Shown piece after piece: positions 17,072-24,497 of a DNA stretch of 35,872 bases (within the stretch, counting starts at the first letter, position 1; every line of letters begins with the position of its first letter). Below the pieces are notes generated by a model. It was given only the letters and a program-made list of their open reading frames with translations, was not told the DNA's origin and did not search any database. Source of the stretch: an uncultured Eubacteriales bacterium. GTDB taxonomy: Bacteria > Bacillota > Clostridia > Oscillospirales > Oscillospiraceae. The stretch covers positions 1 to 35,872 of the forward strand of contig USCO01000007.1 in the NCBI GenBank assembly GCA_900553135.1, read 5' to 3'. The position numbers and the translations under genes were made by a program.

Positions 17072-18589
17072 ATGCTGCAATATATCGTTCCGGCCACCGG
17101 CCTGCTCTTCACGTTAGAAAATATCCTGTGGATCAACATCGGCGTGTTTGTGGGCTCGGTCTTTGCCGCCATCCCTGGACTGAGCGTCATTTTGTGCGTC
17201 ATTTTGTTCCTGCCGGTCACCTATACCATGACCGCCATCCCCGGCATGATGTTCCTGCTGGGCATCTACTGCGCCGGCGGCTACGGCGGCAGCGTCTCCG
17301 CCATCCTCATCAACACCCCCGGCACCCCCCACGCCGCGGCTACCATGCTGGACGGCCATCCCCTGTCCCGCCAGGGCCGCACCAAGGCCGCCCTGAAGAT
17401 CGCCCTGTACGCCTCCACCTTCGGCGGCGTGTTCTCTGCCCTGATGCTGCTGTTCCTGGGCCCCCAGGTGGCCAAGATCGCCGCCCAGCTGGGCACCGCC
17501 GAGTACTTCATGGTCTGCGTCTTTGGTCTGACCATCATCGCCGGCGTGTCGGGCAAGAGCATCATCCGCGGCCTGGTCTCCGCCTGCCTGGGCCTGCTCA
17601 TCTCCTGCGTGGGCACCGACCCCATGACCAGCTATGACCGCTTCACCTTTGGTATCTCCCGGCTGTATCTGGGCCTGGACCTGGCCGTGTGCCTGATCGG
17701 TCTGTTCGCCCTGGTGGAGATCCTGGCCAAGGCGGAAAAGAAGCTGGGCGAGCTGCGCCTGGACACCGCCAAGATGCACGACGACGGAAAGATCACCAAA
17801 GAGGAGTTCAAGCGCATGATCCGCCCGGTGCTCATGTCCTCCCTCATCGGCGTCATGGTGGGCATCGTCCCCGGCACCGGCGCCTCCGAGGCCTCCTGGT
17901 TCAGCTATAACACCGCCAAGAACCTGTCCAAGCACCCCGAGGAGTTCGGACACGGCTCCGTGGAGGGCATCGCCGCCGCCGAGTCGGCCAACAACGCCGT
18001 CACCGGCGCCACCCTCATCCCCCTGCTCACCCTGGGTATCCCCGGCGACGGCACCGTGGCCATCATGCTCTCCGCCCTGATGATCAACGGCCTGAACCCC
18101 GGCCTGTCCCTGTTCACCACCGACGGCGACATCATGTACGCCATCATGCTGGGCCTCATCCTGGTCAACGTGTTCATGCTCATCCAGGGCAAGTTCCTCA
18201 CCACCCTGTTTGCCAAGGTGGTCTCCATTCCCCAGGAGATCCTCACCCCCATCATCGTCATCTTCTGCTTTGCCGGCGCCTACTCCGTCAACGAGAACTA
18301 CTTTGACGTGGCCGTGGCCCTGGTGTTCGGCGTGCTGGCCTGGGTGCTGCGCAAGCTGGACCTGCCCCCGGTGCCCATCCTGCTGGGTCTGGTGCTGGGC
18401 CGCATGACCGAGACCAACTTCCGCCGGGCCCTGCTCATCTCCAACGGAGACCCCAGCATTTTTGTCCAGAGCATCTACTGCAAAATCTTCCTGGTCCTCA
18501 TTATCGTGGCCGTGGGCGCCATCGTCCGCGGAAAGCTGAAGGAACAAAAGGCTGCCAAGGCCGCCGCCGTACACAAGGAGAACGACTGA
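17072..18589 (+). CDS. TTT-family large permease subunit (TctA)
   Basis: A 505-residue membrane protein with about 12 helices. Conserved TctA stretches are present: INTPGTPHAAATMLDGHPL near 85-105, GIVPGTGASEASWFSY near 265-280 and LIPLLTLGIPGDGTVAIML near 312-330. It forms the translocation channel and works with the binding protein using an ion gradient. A ribosome site AGAGGAGG precedes the ATG. The stop is separated from the sulfatase ATG by one base, which ties transport and desulfation closely together. Confidence 0.95.
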   Translation: MLQYIVPATGLLFTLENILWINIGVFVGSVFAAIPGLSVILCVILFLPVTYTMTAIPGMMFLLGIYCAGGYGGSVSAILINTPGTPHAAATMLDGHPLSRQGRTKAALKIALYASTFGGVFSALMLLFLGPQVAKIAAQLGTAEYFMVCVFGLTIIAGVSGKSIIRGLVSACLGLLISCVGTDPMTSYDRFTFGISRLYLGLDLAVCLIGLFALVEILAKAEKKLGELRLDTAKMHDDGKITKEEFKRMIRPVLMSSLIGVMVGIVPGTGASEASWFSYNTAKNLSKHPEEFGHGSVEGIAAAESANNAVTGATLIPLLTLGIPGDGTVAIMLSALMINGLNPGLSLFTTDGDIMYAIMLGLILVNVFMLIQGKFLTTLFAKVVSIPQEILTPIIVIFCFAGAYSVNENYFDVAVALVFGVLAWVLRKLDLPPVPILLGLVLGRMTETNFRRALLISNGDPSIFVQSIYCKIFLVLIIVAVGAIVRGKLKEQKAAKAAAVHKEND

Positions 18590-18590
18590 C

Positions 18591-19943
18591 ATGGCTTATA
18601 ACATCATCTTTTACTTCACCGACCAGCAGCGCTGGGACACCTGCGGCTGCTTTGGACAGCCCCTGAACATCACCCCCAACCTGGACCAGCTGGCCCGGGA
18701 GGGCGTGAAATTTGACAACGCATTCTCCCCCCAGCCGGTGTGCGGCCCCTGCCGCGCCCTGTTCCAGACGGGCAAATACCCCACCGAGACGGGCTGCTTC
18801 CGCAACAACATCATGCTGCCCGCCAATGTCAAGACCCTGGGCAGCTACATCGAGGAGGCGGGCTACGAGACCGCCTACATCGGCAAGTGGCACCTGGCCA
18901 GCGACGGCGAGCTGGAAAAGAAGCCCACCATCGACCACACCATCACCGCCATTCCCAAGGAGCTGCGGGGTGGGTACACCGGCTTCTGGCGGGCCGCCGA
19001 CGTGCTGGAGTTCACCTCCCACGGCTACGACGGCTATGTCTTTGACGAGAACAACAACCGCATCGACTTCAAGGGCTACCGGGCCAACTGCATCACCGAC
19101 ATGGCCCTGGAGTTCTTTGATCAGTATGACGGCAAAAAACCCTTCTTTATGACCATCTCCCAGATCGAGCCCCACCACCAGAACGACCACAACCACTACG
19201 AGGGTCCCGAGGGTTCTAAAGAGAAGTACAAAAACTTCGTCCTGCCCCACGACCTGGAGGTGCTCAAGGGCAACGCCGCCGAGGAGTACCCCGACTACCT
19301 GGGCCAGTGCGCCAGCCTGGACGAGAACCTGGGCCGCCTGGTGGACCGGCTGAAGAAGGAAGGGCTCTACGACAACACCGTCATCCTCTTCGCCTCCGAC
19401 CACGGCTCCCACTTCAAGACCCGCAACACCGACGGCCACCTCAACGGCTACGACGACTACAAGCGAACCTGCCACGACGGCGCCCTCCACGTGCCCCTGG
19501 TCATCGCCGGCGGCCCCTACAAGGGCGGCGTGGCGGTGGAGGAGCTGGTCTCCACCGAGAGCCTGCCCAAGACCATTCTGGCCCTGGCCGGCGTGGACGT
19601 GGGCGACGCCATGATCGGGGAGAATCTCCTTGACGTGGTGGAAAAAAGAACGGATAATAGACCTAACCAGGTGTTTGCCCAGATTTCGGAGAGCCGGGTG
19701 GGCCGCTGCGTCCGCACCCCCGACTACCTCTATTCCGTGTATGCCCCCGGCGTCAACGGCGGCGAGGCCGCCGCGTCGGATACCTACGCCGACGACTTCC
19801 TCTACGACCTGAAGGCCGACCCCTGGCAGCTGAACAACGTGGTGGCCGACCCGGCCTATGCCCAGGCCAAGGCGGACATGCGCCGCCGCCTGCTGGACTG
19901 GCTGGAGAAGGCAGAGGGATACCGCCCCACCATCACGGACTGA
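18591..19943 (+). CDS. Cytosolic formylglycine-dependent sulfatase
   Basis: A 450-residue alkaline-phosphatase-superfamily sulfatase. It shows DQQRWD (11-16, metal-binding start), the CXPXR signature as CGPCR with Cys51 to be oxidised to formylglycine and R55, then GKWHLAS (98-104; K99, H101) and ASDHGSH (268-274; D270, H271). There is no signal peptide or membrane segment, unlike most secreted bacterial sulfatases, so the substrate must be cleaved inside the cell. It starts one base after the tctA stop. The Cys at the fourth motif position (C54) is less usual than Ser or Ala. A phosphonate or phosphate ester hydrolase activity cannot be fully excluded, but the nearby maturase supports sulfatase. 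Confidence 0.9.
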   Translation: MAYNIIFYFTDQQRWDTCGCFGQPLNITPNLDQLAREGVKFDNAFSPQPVCGPCRALFQTGKYPTETGCFRNNIMLPANVKTLGSYIEEAGYETAYIGKWHLASDGELEKKPTIDHTITAIPKELRGGYTGFWRAADVLEFTSHGYDGYVFDENNNRIDFKGYRANCITDMALEFFDQYDGKKPFFMTISQIEPHHQNDHNHYEGPEGSKEKYKNFVLPHDLEVLKGNAAEEYPDYLGQCASLDENLGRLVDRLKKEGLYDNTVILFASDHGSHFKTRNTDGHLNGYDDYKRTCHDGALHVPLVIAGGPYKGGVAVEELVSTESLPKTILALAGVDVGDAMIGENLLDVVEKRTDNRPNQVFAQISESRVGRCVRTPDYLYSVYAPGVNGGEAAASDTYADDFLYDLKADPWQLNNVVADPAYAQAKADMRRRLLDWLEKAEGYRPTITD

Positions 19944-19956
19944 GGAGTGGGTTTGT

Positions 19957-21060
19957 TTGGCGGGTTCCGGCAAAAAGACAGAAGAGGTCTATCGCTGGCT
20001 GATGGCCTACATCGACGAGAACAAGTTTTCCAGCAACCTAAGGCTGCCCTCGGAAAACGCACTGTGCCGTCGGTTGGACATGAGCCGTGAGACGGTGCGC
20101 GCCGCGTTGGACCGCATGGCCCAGGAGGGCCTGGTGCGGCGGGTCAAGGGCAGCGGCACCTACATCAACAAGGAGATCGCCCTGTCCCGGGAGCTGGGCG
20201 TGGGCTCCGCCCCCTTGAAGATCGGCCTCATTCTCCAGGGCCAGGATACCAACGCCAACTCCGAGCTGCTGGAGGGCATCAAAAGCGTGCTCCCCGCCGA
20301 CCAGGTGGACCTGCGGGTGTTTTTCACCGACAACAAGTTCTCCAACGAGCGCAGCTGCCTGCAGGCGGTGGTCCACCAGAACTTTCAGGGCTTTATCATC
20401 GACGGGGTGAAGGCCAGCTTATTAAATCCCAACCTGGACTGCTATAAGGAGATCTACCGGCGGCATATCCCGGTGATCTTCTACAACAACTACTACAAAA
20501 ACCTCCGCTGTCCCCGGGTCATCGTCAACGACACGGAGTGCGCCGACCGGCTCATCGGCCTGCTCATTGAGCGGGGCCACCGGCACATCGCGGGCATCTT
20601 CGTCTACGACAACTACCAGAGCATTGAGAAGTTTCAGGGCACCGCCGCCGCCATGCAGAAGCGGGGGGTGGAGTTCCAGGACGACTACATCAAGTGGTGC
20701 GTCTCCAACGAGGCCCACGACCAGCGCTTTGCCCGCTCCATCGACCGCTTTTTGAAGGGCCTGCCCAAGTATACCGCCATCGTCTGCTGCAACTACATGA
20801 TCTACCGCCTGGTGCGGCGGGTGCTGGCGGAGCAGGGCAAGCGGGTGCCCGAGGACTGCTCCCTGGTGTGCTTTGACTACTCCGGCCCCGACTGGGAGAC
20901 GGAGGGGATCACCTGCTCCGTCCACCAGGGCAGGCAGATGGGCCGCCTGGTGGCCACCCGGCTGATGACCATGATTGAGCGCCGGGACTGCGACGACAAG
21001 AACTACACCTACGTCATGAAACCCAAGATCTACGAGGGCAACTCCATTCGTACCGTGTAA
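19957..21060 (+). CDS. GntR-type DNA-binding regulator with LacI-like sugar-binding sensor
   Basis: A 367-residue protein: an N-terminal winged helix-turn-helix (about 5-70, with LPSENALCRRLDMSRETVR and VKGSGTYI) fused to a periplasmic-binding-like domain of LacI/GalR type (80-367, with KIGLILQG at the start). This is the AraR architecture, whose ligands are usually sugars or small carbon compounds. The start is a TTG at 19957: GAGGAG at 19942-19947 overlaps the sulfatase stop and gives the right distance, while the first ATG in frame lies 15 codons inside and lacks a site. It is the last gene of the TTT-sulfatase operon, which it likely controls. Confidence 0.88.
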   Translation: MAGSGKKTEEVYRWLMAYIDENKFSSNLRLPSENALCRRLDMSRETVRAALDRMAQEGLVRRVKGSGTYINKEIALSRELGVGSAPLKIGLILQGQDTNANSELLEGIKSVLPADQVDLRVFFTDNKFSNERSCLQAVVHQNFQGFIIDGVKASLLNPNLDCYKEIYRRHIPVIFYNNYYKNLRCPRVIVNDTECADRLIGLLIERGHRHIAGIFVYDNYQSIEKFQGTAAAMQKRGVEFQDDYIKWCVSNEAHDQRFARSIDRFLKGLPKYTAIVCCNYMIYRLVRRVLAEQGKRVPEDCSLVCFDYSGPDWETEGITCSVHQGRQMGRLVATRLMTMIERRDCDDKNYTYVMKPKIYEGNSIRTV

Positions 21061-21065
21061 AAAGA

Positions 21066-21107
21066 AACGCTCTGAGCGGCCCACAGGACCCGCTCAGAGC
21101 GTTTTTT
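21066..21107. terminator. Bidirectional terminator between the regulator and the maturase
   Basis: Perfect 14-base stem AACGCTCTGAGCGG (21066-21079) with CCGCTCAGAGCGTT (21089-21102) and a T run to 21107. It separates the two convergent operons of the locus and overlaps the maturase stop codon. Confidence 0.93.
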
Positions 21108-22218
21108 ATCGGATGGCTGCCGCCGCCTGGCGCAGGCGGGGCAGGGCGTAGTCAAAGAATTGCCGGAAGGCGGGGCAGTAGTAATTCTCCCCCTGGGGAC
21201 CGAAGGCGGTCCAGTCCCGGGGACAACCACCCCGGCAGATGGCAAAGTAGGGGCAGGCGGGACAGGCCTGGGGCCGGGTGCGGCCCCGCGCCAAGAATTC
21301 CTGACTCCGGGGGCTGCTCATGGCCTGGGCCACGGTGGTCTCGTTGATGTTGCCCAGGTACCACTCATCCAGCACGAAGAAGTCGCAGGGGTAGAGACTG
21401 CCGTCCCCCTCCACCACCAGATAGCTGCCGCAGGCCCCCGAGGCCGCGCAGGTGCTGGGGGGCATCCCGGCCAAAATCCGCAGGTAGTCGTCAAAGAGGC
21501 GGACGCTCACATAGCGCCCCGACTGCCAGTCCCGGAACCAGCAGTCAAACAGGCCGCAGAGGAAGCGGCCGTAGCGCTGGGGAGACAGGGAGTAGGGCAT
21601 GGAGCCCCGGGGAGCCTCCAGGGGGTCCAGACAGGGGATGAACTGGAGGGGATGATTCCCCAGCTTTCCCAGGGACTGGTACACCTTTTGGGGGCTGCGG
21701 GCCATGGGTCCGGTGACCACGCAGAGGAGGTTGGTTTCCACCCCCGCCTGGTCCAACAGCTTTAAGGCGGCCACCGCCCGGTCCCAGGTGCCCTTCCCTT
21801 GGGCGTCCACCCGCAGGGCGTCGTGAAGGTCCCGGGCCCCGTCCAGGGACAGGCCCACCAGAAACCGGTTTTCCCGGAAAAAGGTTGACCACTCCGCCGT
21901 GAGGGCCATGCCGTTGGTCTGGATGGAGTGGTTTACCGTCACGCCGGAGGGGATGAGTTCTTTCTCCATGGCAATAAAATCCTGGAAAAAGTCCAGCCCC
22001 GCCAGGGTGGGCTCACCTCCCTGGAAGGTGATCTGGATAATGTCCCCGGGCTGGGCGGCCTGGGCGGCGGCCCGCAGCAGGTTCCGGGCGGTCTCGTGGG
22101 ACATGATGCCCATGCTCTGGGTCTCCCGGCACTGGGCCACGTCCTCGTAGAAGCAGTAGCGGCAGCGCAGGCCGCACAGGCTGGAGGCCGGCTTCACTAA
22201 AAAGGTGTGCTGTTTCAT
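21106..22218 (-). CDS. Anaerobic sulfatase-maturating enzyme (radical SAM/SPASM)
   Basis: A 370-residue radical SAM enzyme. The CX3CX2C cluster is CGLRCRYC close to the N-terminus (C15, C19, C22), followed by TFQGGEPTLAG (63-73). The C-terminal SPASM part has CAASGAC, YPCDFF and CPACPYFAICRGGC, which hold two auxiliary [4Fe-4S] clusters. This layout is that of anSME, which oxidises the Cys or Ser of the CXPXR motif of sulfatases to formylglycine without oxygen. The sulfatase facing it, with a Cys-type motif, is the obvious client. The ATG at 22218 follows GGGAGG. It may be co-transcribed with the CHR genes upstream or use its own promoter. Confidence 0.92.
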   Translation of the reverse strand: MKQHTFLVKPASSLCGLRCRYCFYEDVAQCRETQSMGIMSHETARNLLRAAAQAAQPGDIIQITFQGGEPTLAGLDFFQDFIAMEKELIPSGVTVNHSIQTNGMALTAEWSTFFRENRFLVGLSLDGARDLHDALRVDAQGKGTWDRAVAALKLLDQAGVETNLLCVVTGPMARSPQKVYQSLGKLGNHPLQFIPCLDPLEAPRGSMPYSLSPQRYGRFLCGLFDCWFRDWQSGRYVSVRLFDDYLRILAGMPPSTCAASGACGSYLVVEGDGSLYPCDFFVLDEWYLGNINETTVAQAMSSPRSQEFLARGRTRPQACPACPYFAICRGGCPRDWTAFGPQGENYYCPAFRQFFDYALPRLRQAAAAIR

Positions 22219-22247
22219 GGTGTCCTCCCACGGGTCATATTAGGCCC

Positions 22248-22256
22248 AGTATACCA
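22248..22256 (-). promoter_or_regulatory. Extended -10 promoter of the maturase
   Basis: On the minus strand TGGTATACT matches TGn plus a 5/6 -10 box; the -35 (TTTGCC, 17 bases upstream) is weak. A start near 22241 would give a short leader of about 23 bases. Confidence 0.5.
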
Positions 22257-22280
22257 GATTTTGCCTTGGGGGCAAAGGGG

Positions 22281-22838
22281 TCACACAATGAGTCCCACCA
22301 ACAGATTGCCCACGCCGCACAGCACCATCACCAAAATAGGGTTCCACTTCAGCACCCGCAGGGCGGCAAAGGCGGCGGCAAAGAGCACGATGCCCACCCA
22401 GTTGGCGTTCACCAGGGTCATCTCCGCCCCGCCAAAGGCCACCTGGAGCAGGATGGACAGCCCCGCCGAGGCGATGAGAGCCACCACCGCCGGACGCAGG
22501 CTGGCCAGTACGCTCTGGAGAATAGACAGGTTTTTATACCGGTAGTAGACAAACGCCAGGAGAGACACGATGAACAAAGAGGGGAAAATGCACCCCAGGG
22601 TGGCCACCAGGGCCCCGGGCAGCCCGGCGATGCGGATGCCCACAAAGGTGGCCGAGTTGACGGCGATGGGGCCGGGGGTCATCTCGGCAATGGTGACCAG
22701 GTCGGTAAACTCGTTCATGGTGAGCCAGCCGTGGAGCTGGACGGTCTGGGCCTGAATGAGGGGCATGGCGGCGTAGCCGCCCCCCACGGAGAACAGGCCG
22801 ATCTGGAGAAAACTCCAGAAAAGCTGCAGGTAGATCAC
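22281..22838 (-). CDS. chrA: CHR-family (chromate/sulfate) transporter, second half protein
   Basis: A 185-residue single-domain CHR transporter with FSVGGGYAAMPLIQ near the N-terminus and EMTPGPIAVNSAT near residue 50, both family signatures, and about six helices. Short CHR proteins act as pairs encoded side by side in opposite membrane topology. Translation starts with GTG at 22838, overlapping the stop of the partner (GTGA), with AGGGAGGGGAG upstream. The longer open frame that continues upstream is a shadow of the partner gene. Known members export chromate; sulfate is the chemical analogue, which is relevant beside a sulfatase. Confidence 0.9.
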   Translation of the reverse strand: MIYLQLFWSFLQIGLFSVGGGYAAMPLIQAQTVQLHGWLTMNEFTDLVTIAEMTPGPIAVNSATFVGIRIAGLPGALVATLGCIFPSLFIVSLLAFVYYRYKNLSILQSVLASLRPAVVALIASAGLSILLQVAFGGAEMTLVNANWVGIVLFAAAFAALRVLKWNPILVMVLCGVGNLLVGLIV

Positions 22839-23413
22839 TGGAGCTCCCCTCCCTTCTTCCGCTGGACCATGGCCAGCACCACGCCCAGCAGTCCGGCGGC
22901 CAGAATGATGTAGATCACGTTGACGCCGTAGACAAAGGTGGCCAGGAAGGCGGCCGCCATTACCACCATGTGGATGGCGGACTTGGTTTTTACCACGTTG
23001 GACCCCAGGCCCCACACCACGTCCAGAATGACGGCGGCCACACCGGCCTGCATGCCTTTCAGCACCAGGGCCACATAGGGGTTGGCGGCAAAGGCGGCGT
23101 AAAAGAGGGAGATCACCGACAAAATGGTGATGGGAGGCAGCACCGTGCCCACCACCGCCGTGACCATGCCGGGAAATCCGCCCACCCGCCAGCCCACCAG
23201 AATGGCGGCGTTGACGGCGATGGCGCCGGGGGAGGACTGGGCCAGGGCGGTGAGGTCCAGCATCTCCTGCTCGTCGATCCACCCCAGCTCATCCACGAAT
23301 TTCCGCTTCATGAAGGTAATGATGACAAAGCCTCCCCCAAAGGTGAAGGCGCTGATATACAGCATACTGAAAAACAGCTTCCACAAGGTCCCCCGTTTCA
23401 TTTTCCGGGCCAT
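22835..23413 (-). CDS. chrA: CHR-family (chromate/sulfate) transporter, first half protein
   Basis: A 192-residue CHR-domain membrane protein with AFTFGGGFVIITFMK (22-36) and SSPGAIAVNAA (60-70). It pairs with the next gene to form the complete transporter. The start ATG at 23413 follows AAAGGAG with 9 bases spacing. The promoter at 23437-23465 and a LysR box at 23477 lie in the short gap to the divergent LysR gene. The transported ion is not proven by sequence: chromate resistance is the textbook role, while sulfate release is my inference from the locus. Confidence 0.9.
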   Translation of the reverse strand: MARKMKRGTLWKLFFSMLYISAFTFGGGFVIITFMKRKFVDELGWIDEQEMLDLTALAQSSPGAIAVNAAILVGWRVGGFPGMVTAVVGTVLPPITILSVISLFYAAFAANPYVALVLKGMQAGVAAVILDVVWGLGSNVVKTKSAIHMVVMAAAFLATFVYGVNVIYIILAAGLLGVVLAMVQRKKGGELQ

Positions 23414-23436
23414 AGCATCCCGCTCCTTTCTCCTCT

Positions 23437-23465
23437 ATTATATCGGGGGAAGAACAATGAGTAAA
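23437..23465 (-). promoter_or_regulatory. Promoter of the CHR transporter pair
   Basis: TTTACT (minus, 23465-23460) and a perfect TATAAT (23442-23437) are spaced by 17 bases. The start is expected near 23430. Confidence 0.75.
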
Positions 23466-23476
23466 ATGCTATCTTC

Positions 23477-23491
23477 TTATGAATGTGATAA
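23477..23491. promoter_or_regulatory. LysR-type binding box
   Basis: TTATGAATGTGATAA is an inverted repeat TTAT-N7-ATAA and satisfies the T-N11-A rule of LysR boxes. It is centred about 54 bases upstream of the predicted CHR start and about 30 bases before the lysR start, as expected for a divergent, self-regulating LysR pair. Confidence 0.55.
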
Positions 23492-23520
23492 CAAAAACAG
23501 CATGAAAGAGGGAGAGCGCC

Positions 23521-24408
23521 GTGACCCTTCGCCACATGAAAATTTTTCTGGCCGTCTACCAGACCCAGCACATCACCAAGGCCGCCCAGCAGCTGCGCAT
23601 GACCCAGCCCGCCGTCACCCGGGCCATTCAGGAGATCGAGGGCTACTACGGCATCCGGCTCTTTGAGCGCATCAACCGCAAGCTCTACATCACCGAGACG
23701 GGCCGCATGTTTTACACCTACGCCGTGCACATTGTGGACTCCTTCGACCAGATGGAGAAGGGCCTGCGGGACTGGGACCAGCTGGGGGTGCTGCGGGTGG
23801 GGACCACCATCGCCCTGGGCACCGACCTGTTGCCCCGGGTGCTGGTGCGCTTTCAGCAGAGCCACCCGGGGCTGCAGGTGCGCTCGGTGGTGTCCAACGG
23901 GGCGGCCCTGCAAAAGGCCCTGCTGGACAACGAGCTGGACTTTGCGGTGGTGGAGGGCAGCGTAGACCGGGAGGAGCTGGCCAAGCGGGCCATCGCCCCC
24001 GACCGCCTGGTGCTCATTCTGCCCCCTGACGACCCCAGGGCCCGGCAGGAGCACCTCTGCCTGAAAGACCTGGCCAGGGACCCCTTTTTGCTGCGGGACA
24101 AGGGCAGCGTGGGCCGGGCCTTTCTGGAGCGGGTCTTTGCCCTGCATGAGCTGCCCCTGGCGCCCGTGATGGAGAGCGTGAGCACCCAGGCCATCCTGCG
24201 GGCGGTGCACCTGGGGCTGGGGATCTCGTTCCTGCCTGAGCGGCTGGTGGTCCAGGCCATCCGGGAGGGGCTGGTGGCCACCAAGGAGCTGGACGACGAG
24301 TCCTTCCGGCGGGAAAACCATATCGTCTGGCACAAGCAGAAGTTTTTGACCGCCTCGGCCCAGGCCCTCATGGACTGCTTCTGGGAGGCCAGCTGGGAGA
24401 AGGGCTGA
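23521..24408 (+). CDS. LysR-family transcriptional regulator
   Basis: A 295-residue protein with the LysR N-terminal helix-turn-helix (MTLRHMKIFLAVYQTQ, then HITKAAQQLRMTQPAVTRAI) and the effector-binding domain from about residue 90 (VLRVGTTIALGTDLLPRVL). It starts with GTG at 23521 after GAGGGAGAG. Divergent orientation to the CHR genes and the T-N11-A box between them suggest it activates that pair, possibly with the maturase behind it. The effector is unknown; sulfate-linked LysR proteins (CysB/Cbl) exist but no specific similarity to them was recognised. Confidence 0.92.
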   Translation: MTLRHMKIFLAVYQTQHITKAAQQLRMTQPAVTRAIQEIEGYYGIRLFERINRKLYITETGRMFYTYAVHIVDSFDQMEKGLRDWDQLGVLRVGTTIALGTDLLPRVLVRFQQSHPGLQVRSVVSNGAALQKALLDNELDFAVVEGSVDREELAKRAIAPDRLVLILPPDDPRARQEHLCLKDLARDPFLLRDKGSVGRAFLERVFALHELPLAPVMESVSTQAILRAVHLGLGISFLPERLVVQAIREGLVATKELDDESFRRENHIVWHKQKFLTASAQALMDCFWEASWEKG

Positions 24409-24424
24409 GCGGCGGCGGAGAAGA

Positions 24425-24453
24425 TTGGAAACCCAAAGAGATTATGCTATAAT
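24425..24453 (+). promoter_or_regulatory. Promoter of the acetyltransferase-like/DUF6320 operon
   Basis: TTGGAA at 24425-24430 and TATAAT at 24448-24453 with a 17-base spacer, plus TGC before the -10. The start is expected near 24460, about 38 bases before the ATG. Confidence 0.8.
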
Positions 24454-24497
24454 GACATTACCTTGTATAGGGACTCTTGAAGCAGGAGGGAGACAGC

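Noticed and set aside
17114..18592. Long minus-strand open frame opposite tctA
   Set aside because: Low-complexity His/Gly/Asp/Gln-rich translation typical of the reverse frame of a GC-rich gene; TctA is unambiguous on the other strand.
22260..22276. Inverted repeat TTTGCC/GGCAAA between the CHR pair and the maturase
   Set aside because: Short stem without a T tail; it does not support a terminator separating the genes.
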